A stretch of 64,000 bases of DNA from JAWKNZ01 sp041391425 (GTDB lineage: Bacteria > Bdellovibrionota_B > Oligoflexia > Oligoflexales > JAWKNZ01), in assembly GCA_041391425.1 (NCBI GenBank), contig JAWKNZ010000008.1, forward strand, positions 177,269-241,268, written 5' to 3'. The stretch's first letter is position 1. The number at the start of each line of letters is the position of its first letter. Below are positions 18,017-26,958 of this stretch, in pieces. The notes below the pieces were generated by a model, which saw only the letters and a program-made list of their open reading frames with translations, did not search any database and was not told the origin of the DNA. Both the position numbers and the translations under genes were made by a program.

Positions 18017-18715
18017 ATGTTCAATAACTTTTTGTGACTTCTGAAGTTTAGCCACAATTTTCTTAACTAAAATAGGAAAAATGCCTAAGATAGCAAAAGA
18101 CAACAATAATCTTGGCGATAGTATCCCACCTAGAGAGTCAATTTTAGCCAACTCTTTACCGGCATTAACATAAACCATCGTTCCCGCGAGCATACCTAAC
18201 TGCGAAACCCAGAAAAAAGTCCAAATTCGCATTTTAGTAAGTCCAAGCACTAAATTAATCATAAAAAACGGAAAAATAGGCACAAGCCTTAATGTAAACA
18301 AATAAAAAGCTCCTTCCTTTGCTATTCCATCATTTATTGCTTTAATTTTTTCTCCAAACTTTCCTTGCACCCAATCTCTCAATATAAATCTAGATCCTAG
18401 GCAAGCTAATGTCGCACCTATAGTACTGGCAAAAGAAACAATTAACGTTCCTAACCAAAAACCAAAAACTCCACCACCAGCCAATGTCAAGACAACAGCG
18501 CCAGGAAGCGATAATGCTGTTGAAAGAACATAAGCGAGAAAAAAAATACTGATAATTAAAAAAGGCTGTTCATGGTATATTTTCAAAAAATCAGCTTGAG
18601 AAGACTTTATATATTCTAAATTGAGCTTCTCCAAAAGGCCAGTCTTATAAATCGCAGTCACTAATACGATAATAACAACCAAAGTCACAATTTTTTTAAA
18701 GGATATTCTTTTCAC
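18008..18715 (-). CDS. TVP38/TMEM64 (DedA-like) family inner membrane protein
   Basis: A 235-residue membrane protein with about five hydrophobic segments and the family core: LPGAVVLTLAGGGVFGFWLGTLIVS, then FTLRLVPIFPFFMINLVLGLT. These proteins are proposed to move or scramble lipids in the inner membrane; a direct role here is not shown. GGAG lies five bases before the GTG at 18715, which is preferred over the ATG at 18736. It overlaps the end of ribF tail to tail. Confidence 0.88.
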   Translation of the reverse strand: MKRISFKKIVTLVVIIVLVTAIYKTGLLEKLNLEYIKSSQADFLKIYHEQPFLIISIFFLAYVLSTALSLPGAVVLTLAGGGVFGFWLGTLIVSFASTIGATLACLGSRFILRDWVQGKFGEKIKAINDGIAKEGAFYLFTLRLVPIFPFFMINLVLGLTKMRIWTFFWVSQLGMLAGTMVYVNAGKELAKIDSLGGILSPRLLLSFAILGIFPILVKKIVAKLQKSQKVIEHSK

Positions 18716-18910
18716 AGTGTCTCCACAAGTTATCATCGATAATATTTCAAGTATTATAATTCAGATAACCTCATAAAGGCTAATGTAAACTAATTCGAAA
18801 AATTCAAGAATTAAGTTACAACTTTTAAACACTCGGGTCGAGCCAGCTTTAAAGCACCCCAGAAAGCTGACTGAAATTTAGAAGAGTAAAGAAAATTGGA
18901 AGTTAAAAAG

Positions 18911-18925
18911 GTTATATATCTATAA
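18911..18925 (-). repeat. 15-mer TTATAGATATATAAC, copy 1
   Basis: Exact 15-mer on the minus strand, also found at 25625-25639. It contains the inverted pair TTATA/TATAA around GATA. It lies about 200 bases upstream of the TVP38-like gene, and the pilB copy sits about 170 bases upstream of pilB. A run like AAAAAG precedes both copies. Possibly an operator or an extended promoter. Confidence 0.4.
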
Positions 18926-18999
18926 AGAAAGAGCTTTTTCGTTTAATAGTATACTGGCCTCATGTGAAAGGGCAATATCCTTAGAGCAAAAAACAGACC

Positions 19000-19719
19000 C
19001 TATTCGGATATCGTCTCAACAAACGAAGTTGAAAACCCAGCATTCTCGCTATCAATTTCGATTCGATAGAGCTTCATAGGCAAACCATCAGTCGCTGGAT
19101 GGGCTAAATACCATCTTAAACGGTAATCATAGTCTCCGATAGTTATAATAACATAGCGTATATCAAAGAGCCCATCTTCATCATCCATCTTCACATCATT
19201 TGAAAATTCTACCGCGCTGCAAGTAGCAGACGATGCTAGAACCTGTCCTTGCCTATCAACAACTGAAACCCCAAAATCAGCATCAGAAATATCAGAGATT
19301 AAAGCACGAGCTACTCCATTCAATTTTAGCTGCCAACGGTTTTCGGATTCATGGAAATCAGACTGCAATTTAACTCCGTCAGAATTAATCAAATCAACAT
19401 TATCGAACTTAGCTTCACCAAATGGCGACGCGCATGGTGCAGTTAAAACTGCTAAAATTTGATTAATACTATAATCTTCTCCCGTATTACTTGCAGATTC
19501 GGATACTTCAGGCTGAGCACTATCTTTAATAGGATCACTTGCCGTTTCTTGATCATCCTTATTGGTAGTACTTTTCTGTTTTTCGGGAGCATCTTCTCCA
19601 GGGCCAGAATAACCATTGCCGACCTCTGTTCCACACTGAGTCAATAATAATTGAAAAACAACGACTAAAAACGCTGACAACACATTATATCTATTGATAG
19701 ATTTGATATAAATAACCAA
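19000..19719 (-). CDS. Lipoprotein with CGTEVGNG mature start
   Basis: A 239-residue lipoprotein: basic start, hydrophobic stretch VLSAFLVVVFQLLL and lipobox LTQC with the acceptor Cys near residue 29. The mature N-terminus CGTEVGNGY resembles a recurrent start of lipoproteins in Bdellovibrio-like genomes. A Ser/Thr/Asp/Glu-rich linker (about 40-85) leads to a beta-rich domain of unknown type. An envelope protein by signal; no function can be assigned. Confidence 0.75.
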   Translation of the reverse strand: MVIYIKSINRYNVLSAFLVVVFQLLLTQCGTEVGNGYSGPGEDAPEKQKSTTNKDDQETASDPIKDSAQPEVSESASNTGEDYSINQILAVLTAPCASPFGEAKFDNVDLINSDGVKLQSDFHESENRWQLKLNGVARALISDISDADFGVSVVDRQGQVLASSATCSAVEFSNDVKMDDEDGLFDIRYVIITIGDYDYRLRWYLAHPATDGLPMKLYRIEIDSENAGFSTSFVETISE

Positions 19720-19879
19720 AAAAAATCCTAGAAAATAATAAACTATAATATGGCCAATACAGGTAACGCCTAAAACCCTACACTCTTGTATTCGGCATTT
19801 TTTGCTATTTTATTAAGAAATAAATGTAACAAATTGAATTAAAATAACATTTTGGCATTGTTGTATTCAGATATCTAAG

Positions 19880-19996
19880 GGGAGCAAAACCTATGAGTCA
19901 ATACGCGCGCGCAGAGGAACGAGCAGCACAGTGTACATATGGGTGCATGAGCAGCGCAGAGACGAAAGCAACACAGCTATCATAGGTTTTACTCCC
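19880..19996. repeat. Intergenic long-hairpin element 2 (TACAT/GTGCAT core)
   Basis: Left arm GGGAGCAAAACCTATGA and right arm TCATAGGTTTTACTCCC are complementary along 17 bases apart from one G-T type mismatch. They enclose about 83 bases with the core GTGTACATATGGGTGCATGA and GC-rich flanks (GCGCGCGCAGAGG, CGAAAGCAACAC). The core matches elements 1 and 3 while the arms differ. Confidence 0.65.
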
Positions 19997-20118
19997 GTCA
20001 ATATATCTAATAAACATATACAACAATAGAATTAAATCAGAAGGAATCTTGATATAAAATAGTGATTAAGCGACAAACTTATAAATTAAAAGTATGCCTT
20101 CGCAAAAATAAAGGAACA

Positions 20119-20153
20119 GAAAGCACTATCTCTATTATAGAGACAGTGCCTTC
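20119..20153 (-). terminator. Hairpin terminator of the di-heme peroxidase gene
   Basis: On the minus strand a 15-pair stem (GAAGGCACTGTCTCT with AGAGATAGTGCTTTC, two G-T pairs) encloses ATAAT and is followed by a T-rich stretch (CCTTTATTTTT). It begins six bases after the peroxidase stop codon. Confidence 0.75.
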
Positions 20154-20158
20154 AATAT

Positions 20159-21124
20159 CTAATTTAAATTTTTTGGCGGCTTTATAGCAGGCAGTTTACC
20201 TGTCAACGAATTTAAAAATACAACCAAATCGTCGACATCTTGTTGCGAAAGATCCTTATTTAGCTGCGTCTTTCCCATAACACGAACCGCCTCGGAAAGC
20301 GTCTTTACCTTTCCATTATGAAAGTATGGAGCTGTTAAAGCAATGTTTCGTAGTGTTGGAACCCGCCACATATGCTTATCCTGATCCTTTTTGGTTTCCA
20401 TAAAGCGGCCAGTATCTGTTAACAAGTCATACTTTTTATCATACTGAGAACCTGGATAAGTCGGAAACTTCATATAAAATCCGGTACCGGCACTTAATTT
20501 TGGACCCGCAAAATGATCTCCTGAATGGCAAGATACACAACCTAAACTGTTAAATTTATCATAACCACGTCTAGCTTGAAGAGACAATGCACTTTTCTTA
20601 CCCTTACTATAGTCATCAAATGGACTATTCAACGTGACCAAAGTACTTTCAAAAGCTGCAATTGCACCTGCTAAGTTATCAATATTAACTGGCTGCTTAT
20701 CTTTGGGAAAAGCTTCCTTAAAAAGTTTCTTATAGCCTTGTAATTGACCTATTTTACTAATCACCATTTCATGAGAAGGCATTCCCATCTCTATTGGGTT
20801 AACAATTGGGCCTTTCGCCTGTTCCGCCAACGAATTAGCTCGGCCATCCCAAAACTGCACACTTAAAAAAGTAGCATTCCAGACTGTCGGAGCATTCCTA
20901 CCGCCTATTTGTTTATTAATACCCACGGAAGTGGGCAAACCATCCACACCACCTTTTTTATTCGTGATATCGTGACATGTATTACAAGAAACAGTGTTAT
21001 CTTTAGAAAGTCTAGGATCAAAATAGAGATGCTTCCCCAATTTAACGAGTTGAGGATTACTAGCCTGAGCTACACCCGTGACTAAAACCCAACCAAACGA
21101 AAACACAAAAGCCATTTTTTTCAT
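20159..21124 (-). CDS. Di-heme cytochrome c peroxidase (MauG/CcpA family)
   Basis: Periplasmic enzyme that reduces hydrogen peroxide with electrons from cytochrome c. A signal peptide (residues 1-21, ending AQA) precedes two heme c sites, CNTCH at 47-51 and CVSCH at 196-200. Other family landmarks are present: LGKHLYFDPRLS, GRNAPTVWNA, FWDGRANSL and RVPTLRNIALTAPYFHNG. The 321-residue length is typical. It lies after pilC on the same strand with a 146-base gap and has its own terminator. Confidence 0.94.
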   Translation of the reverse strand: MKKMAFVFSFGWVLVTGVAQASNPQLVKLGKHLYFDPRLSKDNTVSCNTCHDITNKKGGVDGLPTSVGINKQIGGRNAPTVWNATFLSVQFWDGRANSLAEQAKGPIVNPIEMGMPSHEMVISKIGQLQGYKKLFKEAFPKDKQPVNIDNLAGAIAAFESTLVTLNSPFDDYSKGKKSALSLQARRGYDKFNSLGCVSCHSGDHFAGPKLSAGTGFYMKFPTYPGSQYDKKYDLLTDTGRFMETKKDQDKHMWRVPTLRNIALTAPYFHNGKVKTLSEAVRVMGKTQLNKDLSQQDVDDLVVFLNSLTGKLPAIKPPKNLN

Positions 21125-21270
21125 CTACTTACCCCCGTCAATTCTAGCAGTTAAACTTTTTCAACAGGAAGCCGTTATAACCAATTCTTTGATGATTGAC
21201 AAGAGTACTGTAGTCTTAAAAAATCGAGGCTTAAATATATTTACTCAAAGCCAGCCATTAAGGCCTCCCT

Positions 21271-22542
21271 CTATCCAATACCTCCGGCCATTTCAAATAC
21301 GGGTAAATACATAGCTATAACTATAAAACCAACCACACCACCAATACCAACGATCATTATAGGCTCTATCATCGACAACATAGTCTGCACCGCCAAATCC
21401 ACCTCTTCTTCATAAAAATCGCTGACTTTAGCAAGCATTTCATCTAAGGCACCAGTTGCTTCACCGACAGCAACCATAGAGACCACCATCTCGGGAAACA
21501 AGTTACCTTCCCCTAAAGGTTCCGATAGCTTAGCCCCTTTTTCTAATTGATTTGAAACGTTCAATACAAATTTTTCAATAATCACATTGCCAGCAGACGC
21601 TGCACAAATATCTAAAGCTTCAAGAAGATTAACACCTGAATTTAGCATACTCGCCATTGTCGAACAAAATCGCCCAACAGCAATTTTCTTAAGTAAAACA
21701 CCAAGACCAGGAGCTTTAAGTAAAAGTCTATCAAAGTTTTTTCTACCTTTCTCAGTTTTTATATAAAGCCTTAAAGAAAAAATTCCCAATACAATGGCTC
21801 CAAAAACATACATCCAATTAGTTGCAATCCAATTAGAAAAATCTATAACTATTTGTGTCAATGCAGGCAATTTCCGGCCACTATCAGCATACTGCTCAGC
21901 AAAAGTAGGAACGACAAATAATAGCAAACCGGTAATTACCAAGATAGCAACCGAAATTACAATAATCGGATACATCATTGCCGATTTAACTTGGCCTTTA
22001 ATCTTTTCAGCCTTTTCAATATAAGTTACCAATTTGGTTAAAATCACATCTAAGCTACCACTGGCTTCTCCCGCTCGTACCATAGCAACATATAAATTAT
22101 CAAAAATCTTTGGGTATTCCGCCAAAGCATCTGAAAAAGTCGACCCATTTTCAACTGATGTGCGAACTTTCTTTATTATTGTAGCGAAAATCTGTGATTG
22201 TTGCTGACCACCAAGAATGGTTAAAGCCTGGATTAAAGGTACACCACTATTAATCATAGTAGACAACTGCTTAGAAAAAATTATGATATGCTTTGAAGTC
22301 GGACCTTTCCTTCCTAATTCAATCTGTACATCGCCATTACCATCTCGATAAATCATATTACCTATAATTGGAGTTATGCCATCATCGCTATCTCCAAGAC
22401 TCGATTTATCTAGCTTGATACTAAGGACCCTTAACCTCATGCGAACTAACTGTGCTTTCACAACAGCTCTTGATGAGCCTTCCAAAACTCCTTCTTTCAT
22501 CTTGCCATCAGGTCTTATTGCTTTATAATTAAATTTCGCCAT
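21271..22542 (-). CDS. pilC: Type IV pilus inner membrane platform protein PilC
   Basis: The membrane platform that couples the PilB and PilT motors to pilus assembly. A 423-residue protein with two GspF domains, each with the marker pattern (STMINSGVPLIQALTIL and STMASMLNSGVNLLEALDI), membrane helices near 190-220 and 240-260 and a final one near 395-418. The N-terminus FNYKAIRPDGKMKEGVLEG is standard. It is the third gene of the pilB-pilT-pilC run, 17 bases after pilT. Confidence 0.96.
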   Translation of the reverse strand: MAKFNYKAIRPDGKMKEGVLEGSSRAVVKAQLVRMRLRVLSIKLDKSSLGDSDDGITPIIGNMIYRDGNGDVQIELGRKGPTSKHIIIFSKQLSTMINSGVPLIQALTILGGQQQSQIFATIIKKVRTSVENGSTFSDALAEYPKIFDNLYVAMVRAGEASGSLDVILTKLVTYIEKAEKIKGQVKSAMMYPIIVISVAILVITGLLLFVVPTFAEQYADSGRKLPALTQIVIDFSNWIATNWMYVFGAIVLGIFSLRLYIKTEKGRKNFDRLLLKAPGLGVLLKKIAVGRFCSTMASMLNSGVNLLEALDICAASAGNVIIEKFVLNVSNQLEKGAKLSEPLGEGNLFPEMVVSMVAVGEATGALDEMLAKVSDFYEEEVDLAVQTMLSMIEPIMIVGIGGVVGFIVIAMYLPVFEMAGGIG

Positions 22543-22559
22543 AATTCTATTTATCCAAA

Positions 22560-23675
22560 TTAAGCTATACGGCCAGGTTTTCCTCGCCCTTGACTCATCG
22601 AGTTTTTATAAAACATTTGCTCTAATTCATCGACATCAGATGATTTGGATAACGCTATTTCTTTAGAAATTTTTCCATGTCGGGCCAAATCAAAAAGCGA
22701 CTGATTCATTGTTTGCATTCCTGTCGTCGCTTGACCAGTTTGAATTGCTGAATAAACATTATGCAGTTTATCCTCTCTAATCATATTTTCTATTGCTTGA
22801 TTTAATACCATAATTTCCATAGCCATAGCCCTACCATCCTGCCTCATGGGGACCAAAATCTGCGAAAGTACAGCTTTTAATGTAAAGGAAAGTTGCGTTC
22901 TAATCTGAGACTGCTGATTCGACGGAAAAACATCGACGATCCTAGTTAAAGTAGACACAGCCGAATTCGTATGAAGTGTACCAATAACTAAATGACCAGT
23001 TTCTGCGGCCGTCAATGCCATCGAAATAGTTTCCAAATCTCGAAGCTCTCCAACCATAATAACATCGGGATCCTGCCTCAAAGCGCTTCTCAAAGCTGTT
23101 TGGAAAGCTCTAGAGTCTGATCCAATTTCTCTCTGATTGACAATACAGTTCTTATGCTGATGAATAAATTCGATTGGATCCTCTATAGTAACTATATGTC
23201 CGGTCGTATTAGCATTTATATAATCTAGCATAGCAGCCATTGTCGTCGACTTACCAGACCCTGTAGGCCCAGTAACCAATATCAACCCTCTGGGTAATTG
23301 ACAAAGATCGGTTATTATGGGTGCCATCTGCAATTCTTTAAGAGTTTTAATCGTCAATGGAATAACTCGAAACGCCCCAGATATAGTGCCACGCTGCATA
23401 TAAATATTTGCCCTAAAACGAGCTAGTCCTGTAATGTTAAATGAAAAATCAAGTTCATGATCAGTTTCAAACTTCCTTTTTTGTTCTTCAGTCAAAACGC
23501 TATAACATAAGGTTTGAGTTTGGCTTGGGGTCAATGGAGGAAGCTCTAATTTCAAAAGGCTTCCAGATAGGCGTAAGCGTGGAGGTGACCCACTTGTAAT
23601 ATGCAGATCACTGCCATTCTGATCAATCAGCGCTTTCAACAATTGTGGAAAGCTATAACCTAAACCAGTCACCAA
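22560..23675 (-). CDS. pilT: Type IV pilus retraction ATPase PilT
   Basis: Hexameric ATPase that powers pilus retraction. It has Walker A GPTGSGKSTT (about 136-145), the Asp box (TIEDPIEFIHQH), Walker B DPDVIMVGELRDLET, the His box GTLHTNSA and the C-terminal AIENMIRE motif, a variant of the AIRNLIRE retraction motif. Length 371 residues. The start used is TTG at 23675 with GAGG six bases before; an adjacent GTG is possible. It lies between pilB and pilC. Confidence 0.96.
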   Translation of the reverse strand: MVTGLGYSFPQLLKALIDQNGSDLHITSGSPPRLRLSGSLLKLELPPLTPSQTQTLCYSVLTEEQKRKFETDHELDFSFNITGLARFRANIYMQRGTISGAFRVIPLTIKTLKELQMAPIITDLCQLPRGLILVTGPTGSGKSTTMAAMLDYINANTTGHIVTIEDPIEFIHQHKNCIVNQREIGSDSRAFQTALRSALRQDPDVIMVGELRDLETISMALTAAETGHLVIGTLHTNSAVSTLTRIVDVFPSNQQSQIRTQLSFTLKAVLSQILVPMRQDGRAMAMEIMVLNQAIENMIREDKLHNVYSAIQTGQATTGMQTMNQSLFDLARHGKISKEIALSKSSDVDELEQMFYKNSMSQGRGKPGRIA

Positions 23676-23726
23676 AACTCACCTCGTATAAAGTGATAAA
23701 TTTGCACAAATTAATTAAATGCATTT

Positions 23727-25454
23727 TCAAGCAACAACTCGATTACTACTAGGCTTCTTCACGGAATCTGCAGAAGTAACTTTTACAACCTCCGTAGCAG
23801 AAGCCAATCCTTGTGCTAATTTATTAATAGCAGATTGCCTAAGAGTCCTCATTCCTGTTTGCATAGCAACTTCTTTTATTTCCATAGCTGAAGCATCTGC
23901 TAAAATAGCTTTCTTAACATATTCATTCATTAATAGTACTTCGTGTACAGCAACCCGTCCTTTTGTTCCACTTTTTCCGCAAGCCGAACAGCCTGCACCT
24001 TTATATGCTTGAACTTTATTAGCATGACTTGGATGTATTCCCAGAGATATAAGCACATCGGGAGTGACACTCTCATCAATGACACGGCAACGAGAACAAA
24101 TCTTTTTTAATAACCTTTGCGCTGTTATACAAGAAAGCGCACTAACCAAATTAAAACCCTCTACGCCCATATTCAAAAGCCTCGACACGGTATCAGGAGC
24201 ACTATTCGTATGTAAAGTAGACAAAACCATATGCCCCGTTAAAGCAGCCTTTATAGCTATCTGGGCCGTTTCCAAATCCCTGATCTCACCAACCATTATA
24301 ATATCAGGGTCTTGACGAAGAAACGCCCGCAACGCCGCAGCAAAATCAAGCCCAATTTCGGATTTCATTTGCACCTGATTAATGCCACTTAAGTTATATT
24401 CGACCGGATCTTCAGCAGTCATAATATTTGAACCTTCAACGTTCAGTTCCTGAAGAGCTGAATACAATGTAGTGGTCTTACCTGAGCCTGTAGGTCCCGT
24501 AACCAAAACCATTCCATGTGGATTCAGTATCGAAGATTTGAAAGATTTTAGCTGATCTTCTTCAAATCCAAGCTGAGTCATATCTACTTGCAAATTTGAT
24601 TTATCCAAAATCCTCATTACAATTTTTTCACCATAGACAGTCGGCAAAGTATTAACACGAAAATCGACTGGTTTATCACCAATCATAATATTAATTGCTC
24701 CATCTTGTGGTAGGCGAGATTCAGCAATATTCATACCCGCCATAATTTTTATCCTTGAAATTAACGGCCCCTTCATAGAAAGAGGAGGTCTTGCAATTTC
24801 AATCAAAGACCCATCAATGCGGAGCCTAATTCTCATGGTTTCTTCATATACTTCAAAATGAATGTCAGAGGCTCCTCGACGAAGACACTGGATCATAACG
24901 TCGTTTACAATTTTAATAATTGGCCCATCATCTTTCGATGCTTTAACCCCAGCGATCTGTTTACGATCTTGGGTCCTTTGAGCTACACGCGACTTGCTTC
25001 CAGTTTCTGACTCCAACCCTTTTAAATCAATCACCTTGCCATAATATTTTTCAATAGCTTCAGTAATTCGAATTTCAGAAGCAAGGACAGGTTTTGCAAA
25101 ATATCCAGCACTAAAGCGAATAGTGTCAATAGCCTGCAAATTGCGAGGGTCCCCCATCGCTAAAATAATATTATTCCCAGCACGATCGATTGGAACAACC
25201 CTAAATTTGACTGCAAGCTCTTTAGGAATTAAGTCTAAGATCCCTCTAGATACATCCATATCATCTAGATATGCCTTTGGTATTCGATAATAAGTTGAAA
25301 ATATACTAAGTACAGTTTTTTCATCGAGATAACCGAGCAATTCAATAGCATGCATTAAAGAGATATTCTCTCTCTCAGCCTTTGCTTCTGCTTCTTTGCG
25401 TTGTTCTCTAGAGAGGCCTCCTTTAGTCAGAAGATCCTTCAAAGACTCAGCCAT
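23727..25454 (-). CDS. pilB: Type IV pilus assembly ATPase PilB
   Basis: Hexameric ATPase for pilus extension. An N-terminal T2SSE domain (about 1-140) precedes the ATPase domain with GASDIHFE, Walker A GPTGSGKTTT (320-329), the Asp box (TAEDPVEY), Walker B DPDIIMVGEIRDLET and LHTNSA. A zinc site is formed by CSRC and CSAC near 457-505. Length 575 residues, normal. First gene of pilB-pilT-pilC; upstream lies a 320-base region with the 15-mer shared with the TVP38-like gene. Confidence 0.96.
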   Translation of the reverse strand: MAESLKDLLTKGGLSREQRKEAEAKAERENISLMHAIELLGYLDEKTVLSIFSTYYRIPKAYLDDMDVSRGILDLIPKELAVKFRVVPIDRAGNNIILAMGDPRNLQAIDTIRFSAGYFAKPVLASEIRITEAIEKYYGKVIDLKGLESETGSKSRVAQRTQDRKQIAGVKASKDDGPIIKIVNDVMIQCLRRGASDIHFEVYEETMRIRLRIDGSLIEIARPPLSMKGPLISRIKIMAGMNIAESRLPQDGAINIMIGDKPVDFRVNTLPTVYGEKIVMRILDKSNLQVDMTQLGFEEDQLKSFKSSILNPHGMVLVTGPTGSGKTTTLYSALQELNVEGSNIMTAEDPVEYNLSGINQVQMKSEIGLDFAAALRAFLRQDPDIIMVGEIRDLETAQIAIKAALTGHMVLSTLHTNSAPDTVSRLLNMGVEGFNLVSALSCITAQRLLKKICSRCRVIDESVTPDVLISLGIHPSHANKVQAYKGAGCSACGKSGTKGRVAVHEVLLMNEYVKKAILADASAMEIKEVAMQTGMRTLRQSAINKLAQGLASATEVVKVTSADSVKKPSSNRVVA

Positions 25455-25774
25455 CTACATTCGCCCCATTCTCAAAAATTAAATCCATTACGATCTCAAG
25501 GTAATATCGGATGTAATTAAGGTAAAATTTAGGTCACGGTCTAATAGCAGTCTAAGATCAAAGGTAAGGATGGAAAGATTTCTAAAATTCAGAAAATTAA
25601 AATGCAATTAGAATAATCTTCAGAGTTATATATCTATAATAAAAAACTTTTTCTTTAAAGTAGAGAGAAGATCATTTACTTCGAACAGCTTTATATAAAA
25701 TCTTTGGCATTATGAAAGACACCGATAAATACTAGCAATTGTTAATAATTCAAAAGATATTTATCAAAATTCAA
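25455..25774. other. Intergenic region upstream of pilB
   Basis: 320 bases, AT-rich, with no gene seen. On the minus strand it holds the 15-mer TTATAGATATATAAC (25625-25639) preceded by AAAAAGTTTTTTA, a candidate pilB promoter or operator, and a weak hairpin at the end of the preceding gene. Confidence 0.4.
25625..25639 (-). repeat. 15-mer TTATAGATATATAAC, copy 2
   Basis: Exact match to the copy at 18911-18925, in the region upstream of pilB. Both copies follow an A-rich and T-rich stretch of similar spacing (AAAAAG then T-rich). Confidence 0.4.
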
Positions 25775-25790
25775 TTAAGATTTTTGATAA
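25761..25790 (-). terminator. Weak hairpin overlapping the 25775 gene stop
   Basis: TTATCAAAA pairs with TTTTGATAA over nine bases, enclosing the stop codon. It is AT-rich and has no clean T run after it, so termination is uncertain. Confidence 0.3.
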
Positions 25791-26572
25791 GCAGCTTTGG
25801 CCGTGATATTCCTCAGACGGGTATACGTTAAATTTTGCTTTCCAAGTAAAAACAACTCGTCCAACCAGTCTATATCAGAAGCGCATACCTTTTTGATATT
25901 TTTAAGAATATATTTATTAGTTTCAAAATCATGTATAACCAACCCATTTGAAAGATGATTACACTCTAAAAAATTAAACAAGAAGCCTTGAAAAATCACT
26001 GGCCTTGAATACTGCTGAAAATAATGAATCCCTTGCCCTAGAATTTCTATTTTTTTCTTAGTGAAGAGATCCTTAACAACAAGCTTCTTCTCAGCAGATT
26101 TCATAACCAAAAATGCAGAATGTGTATATTTTTTCAAATCATATAAAATTGTTTTTGTATTATTAGATAATCCTGCTTCCTCTATATACGGCGAAGACAG
26201 AAAAGCTTCCAAAGGAGAAAGGGGGTGACCCGCTCCAGTGAAGTTCAACTTTTTTTGAAAAATAAAATAATCGAGAAAATATCCCATCCTCTCATTATAA
26301 AATTGATCATCATAAAACGCAGTGCCAGAACGATTTTGAAAGTCTTTATGTTCTTCAATAAAAACGTCCTGCCCCAACTCCTTCTGACTCCAAAAAATCA
26401 AAGCCTCTGTTAATTGCGACAATGTTGGAGCTTCGCTACTTTGCAATATCTGCAGAGGATCCGGCATCAATTTTTCTGAAGTCGCAGAGATATCACCTAA
26501 ATTTGCAGGTTTGCAAGTTTCGTATTTTATACGCTGTCTGATTTTTTCTGAATGTCGAATATCGGTTTCCAA
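25775..26572 (-). CDS. Hypothetical cytoplasmic protein
   Basis: About 265 residues, no signal peptide or membrane segment, with a middle rich in aromatic residues (FYDDQFYNERMGYFLDYFIFQKK) and a Lys-rich end. No family is recognised. The frame begins inside the preceding gene (26527-26958). GGAG stands five bases before a TTG at 26572, used here; GTG codons at 26575 and 26578 are alternatives. Overlap with the upstream gene suggests translational coupling and a shared role. Confidence 0.6.
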   Translation of the reverse strand: METDIRHSEKIRQRIKYETCKPANLGDISATSEKLMPDPLQILQSSEAPTLSQLTEALIFWSQKELGQDVFIEEHKDFQNRSGTAFYDDQFYNERMGYFLDYFIFQKKLNFTGAGHPLSPLEAFLSSPYIEEAGLSNNTKTILYDLKKYTHSAFLVMKSAEKKLVVKDLFTKKKIEILGQGIHYFQQYSRPVIFQGFLFNFLECNHLSNGLVIHDFETNKYILKNIKKVCASDIDWLDELFLLGKQNLTYTRLRNITAKAAYQKS

Positions 26573-26958
26573 CACCACTCCATAAACTTTGCCCCTAGAA
26601 AGGGGATTCTAAACTTTAATGGCAACCAAACATAAAGATTAGCATGACCACAAGCTTTGGTCATCAATAAAGAAGCTCTTTTCTTTTCGAGCTTACTTAC
26701 CTGATTTTTAATAAAAATATCTTCCATAGGAATATAAATTTTATAACGTAAAAAATGAAACTGAACTTGTCGACGTATCTCAGGCTCGATACTAGAGTCA
26801 TTCCATTCATCTTGGCTAATTGGTTGGATTTTAAGAGTTGTGGCTGCAAGCAAAGAAACCAGGGCTGGCTGTACAGACCACCACAAGGCTCCAAACATAG
26901 GCAATAGCATAATCACAATCTGTAATTTTTTTATAATTCTTTTCTTCGCTGCCGCCAC
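26527..26958 (-). CDS. Hypothetical membrane-anchored protein
   Basis: A 143-residue protein with a basic start (AAAKKRIIKKLQ) and one hydrophobic segment (about residues 13-40), then a soluble part with the markers LRYKIYIPMEDIF and ACGHANLYVWLP. No family is recognised. GGAGG lies four bases before the GTG start at 26958. The start lies inside the 3' end of the adenosyltransferase gene and the stop inside the next gene, so the three form a tightly coupled run. Confidence 0.6.
   Translation of the reverse strand: MAAAKKRIIKKLQIVIMLLPMFGALWWSVQPALVSLLAATTLKIQPISQDEWNDSSIEPEIRRQVQFHFLRYKIYIPMEDIFIKNQVSKLEKKRASLLMTKACGHANLYVWLPLKFRIPFLGAKFMEWCWKPIFDIQKKSDSV

Larger units (their letters stand above)
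19720..20158. other. Intergenic region with hairpin element 2
   Basis: 439 bases between the lipoprotein start and the end of the peroxidase gene. It holds hairpin element 2 (19880-19996) and the peroxidase terminator (20119-20153). No gene was seen. Confidence 0.5.
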
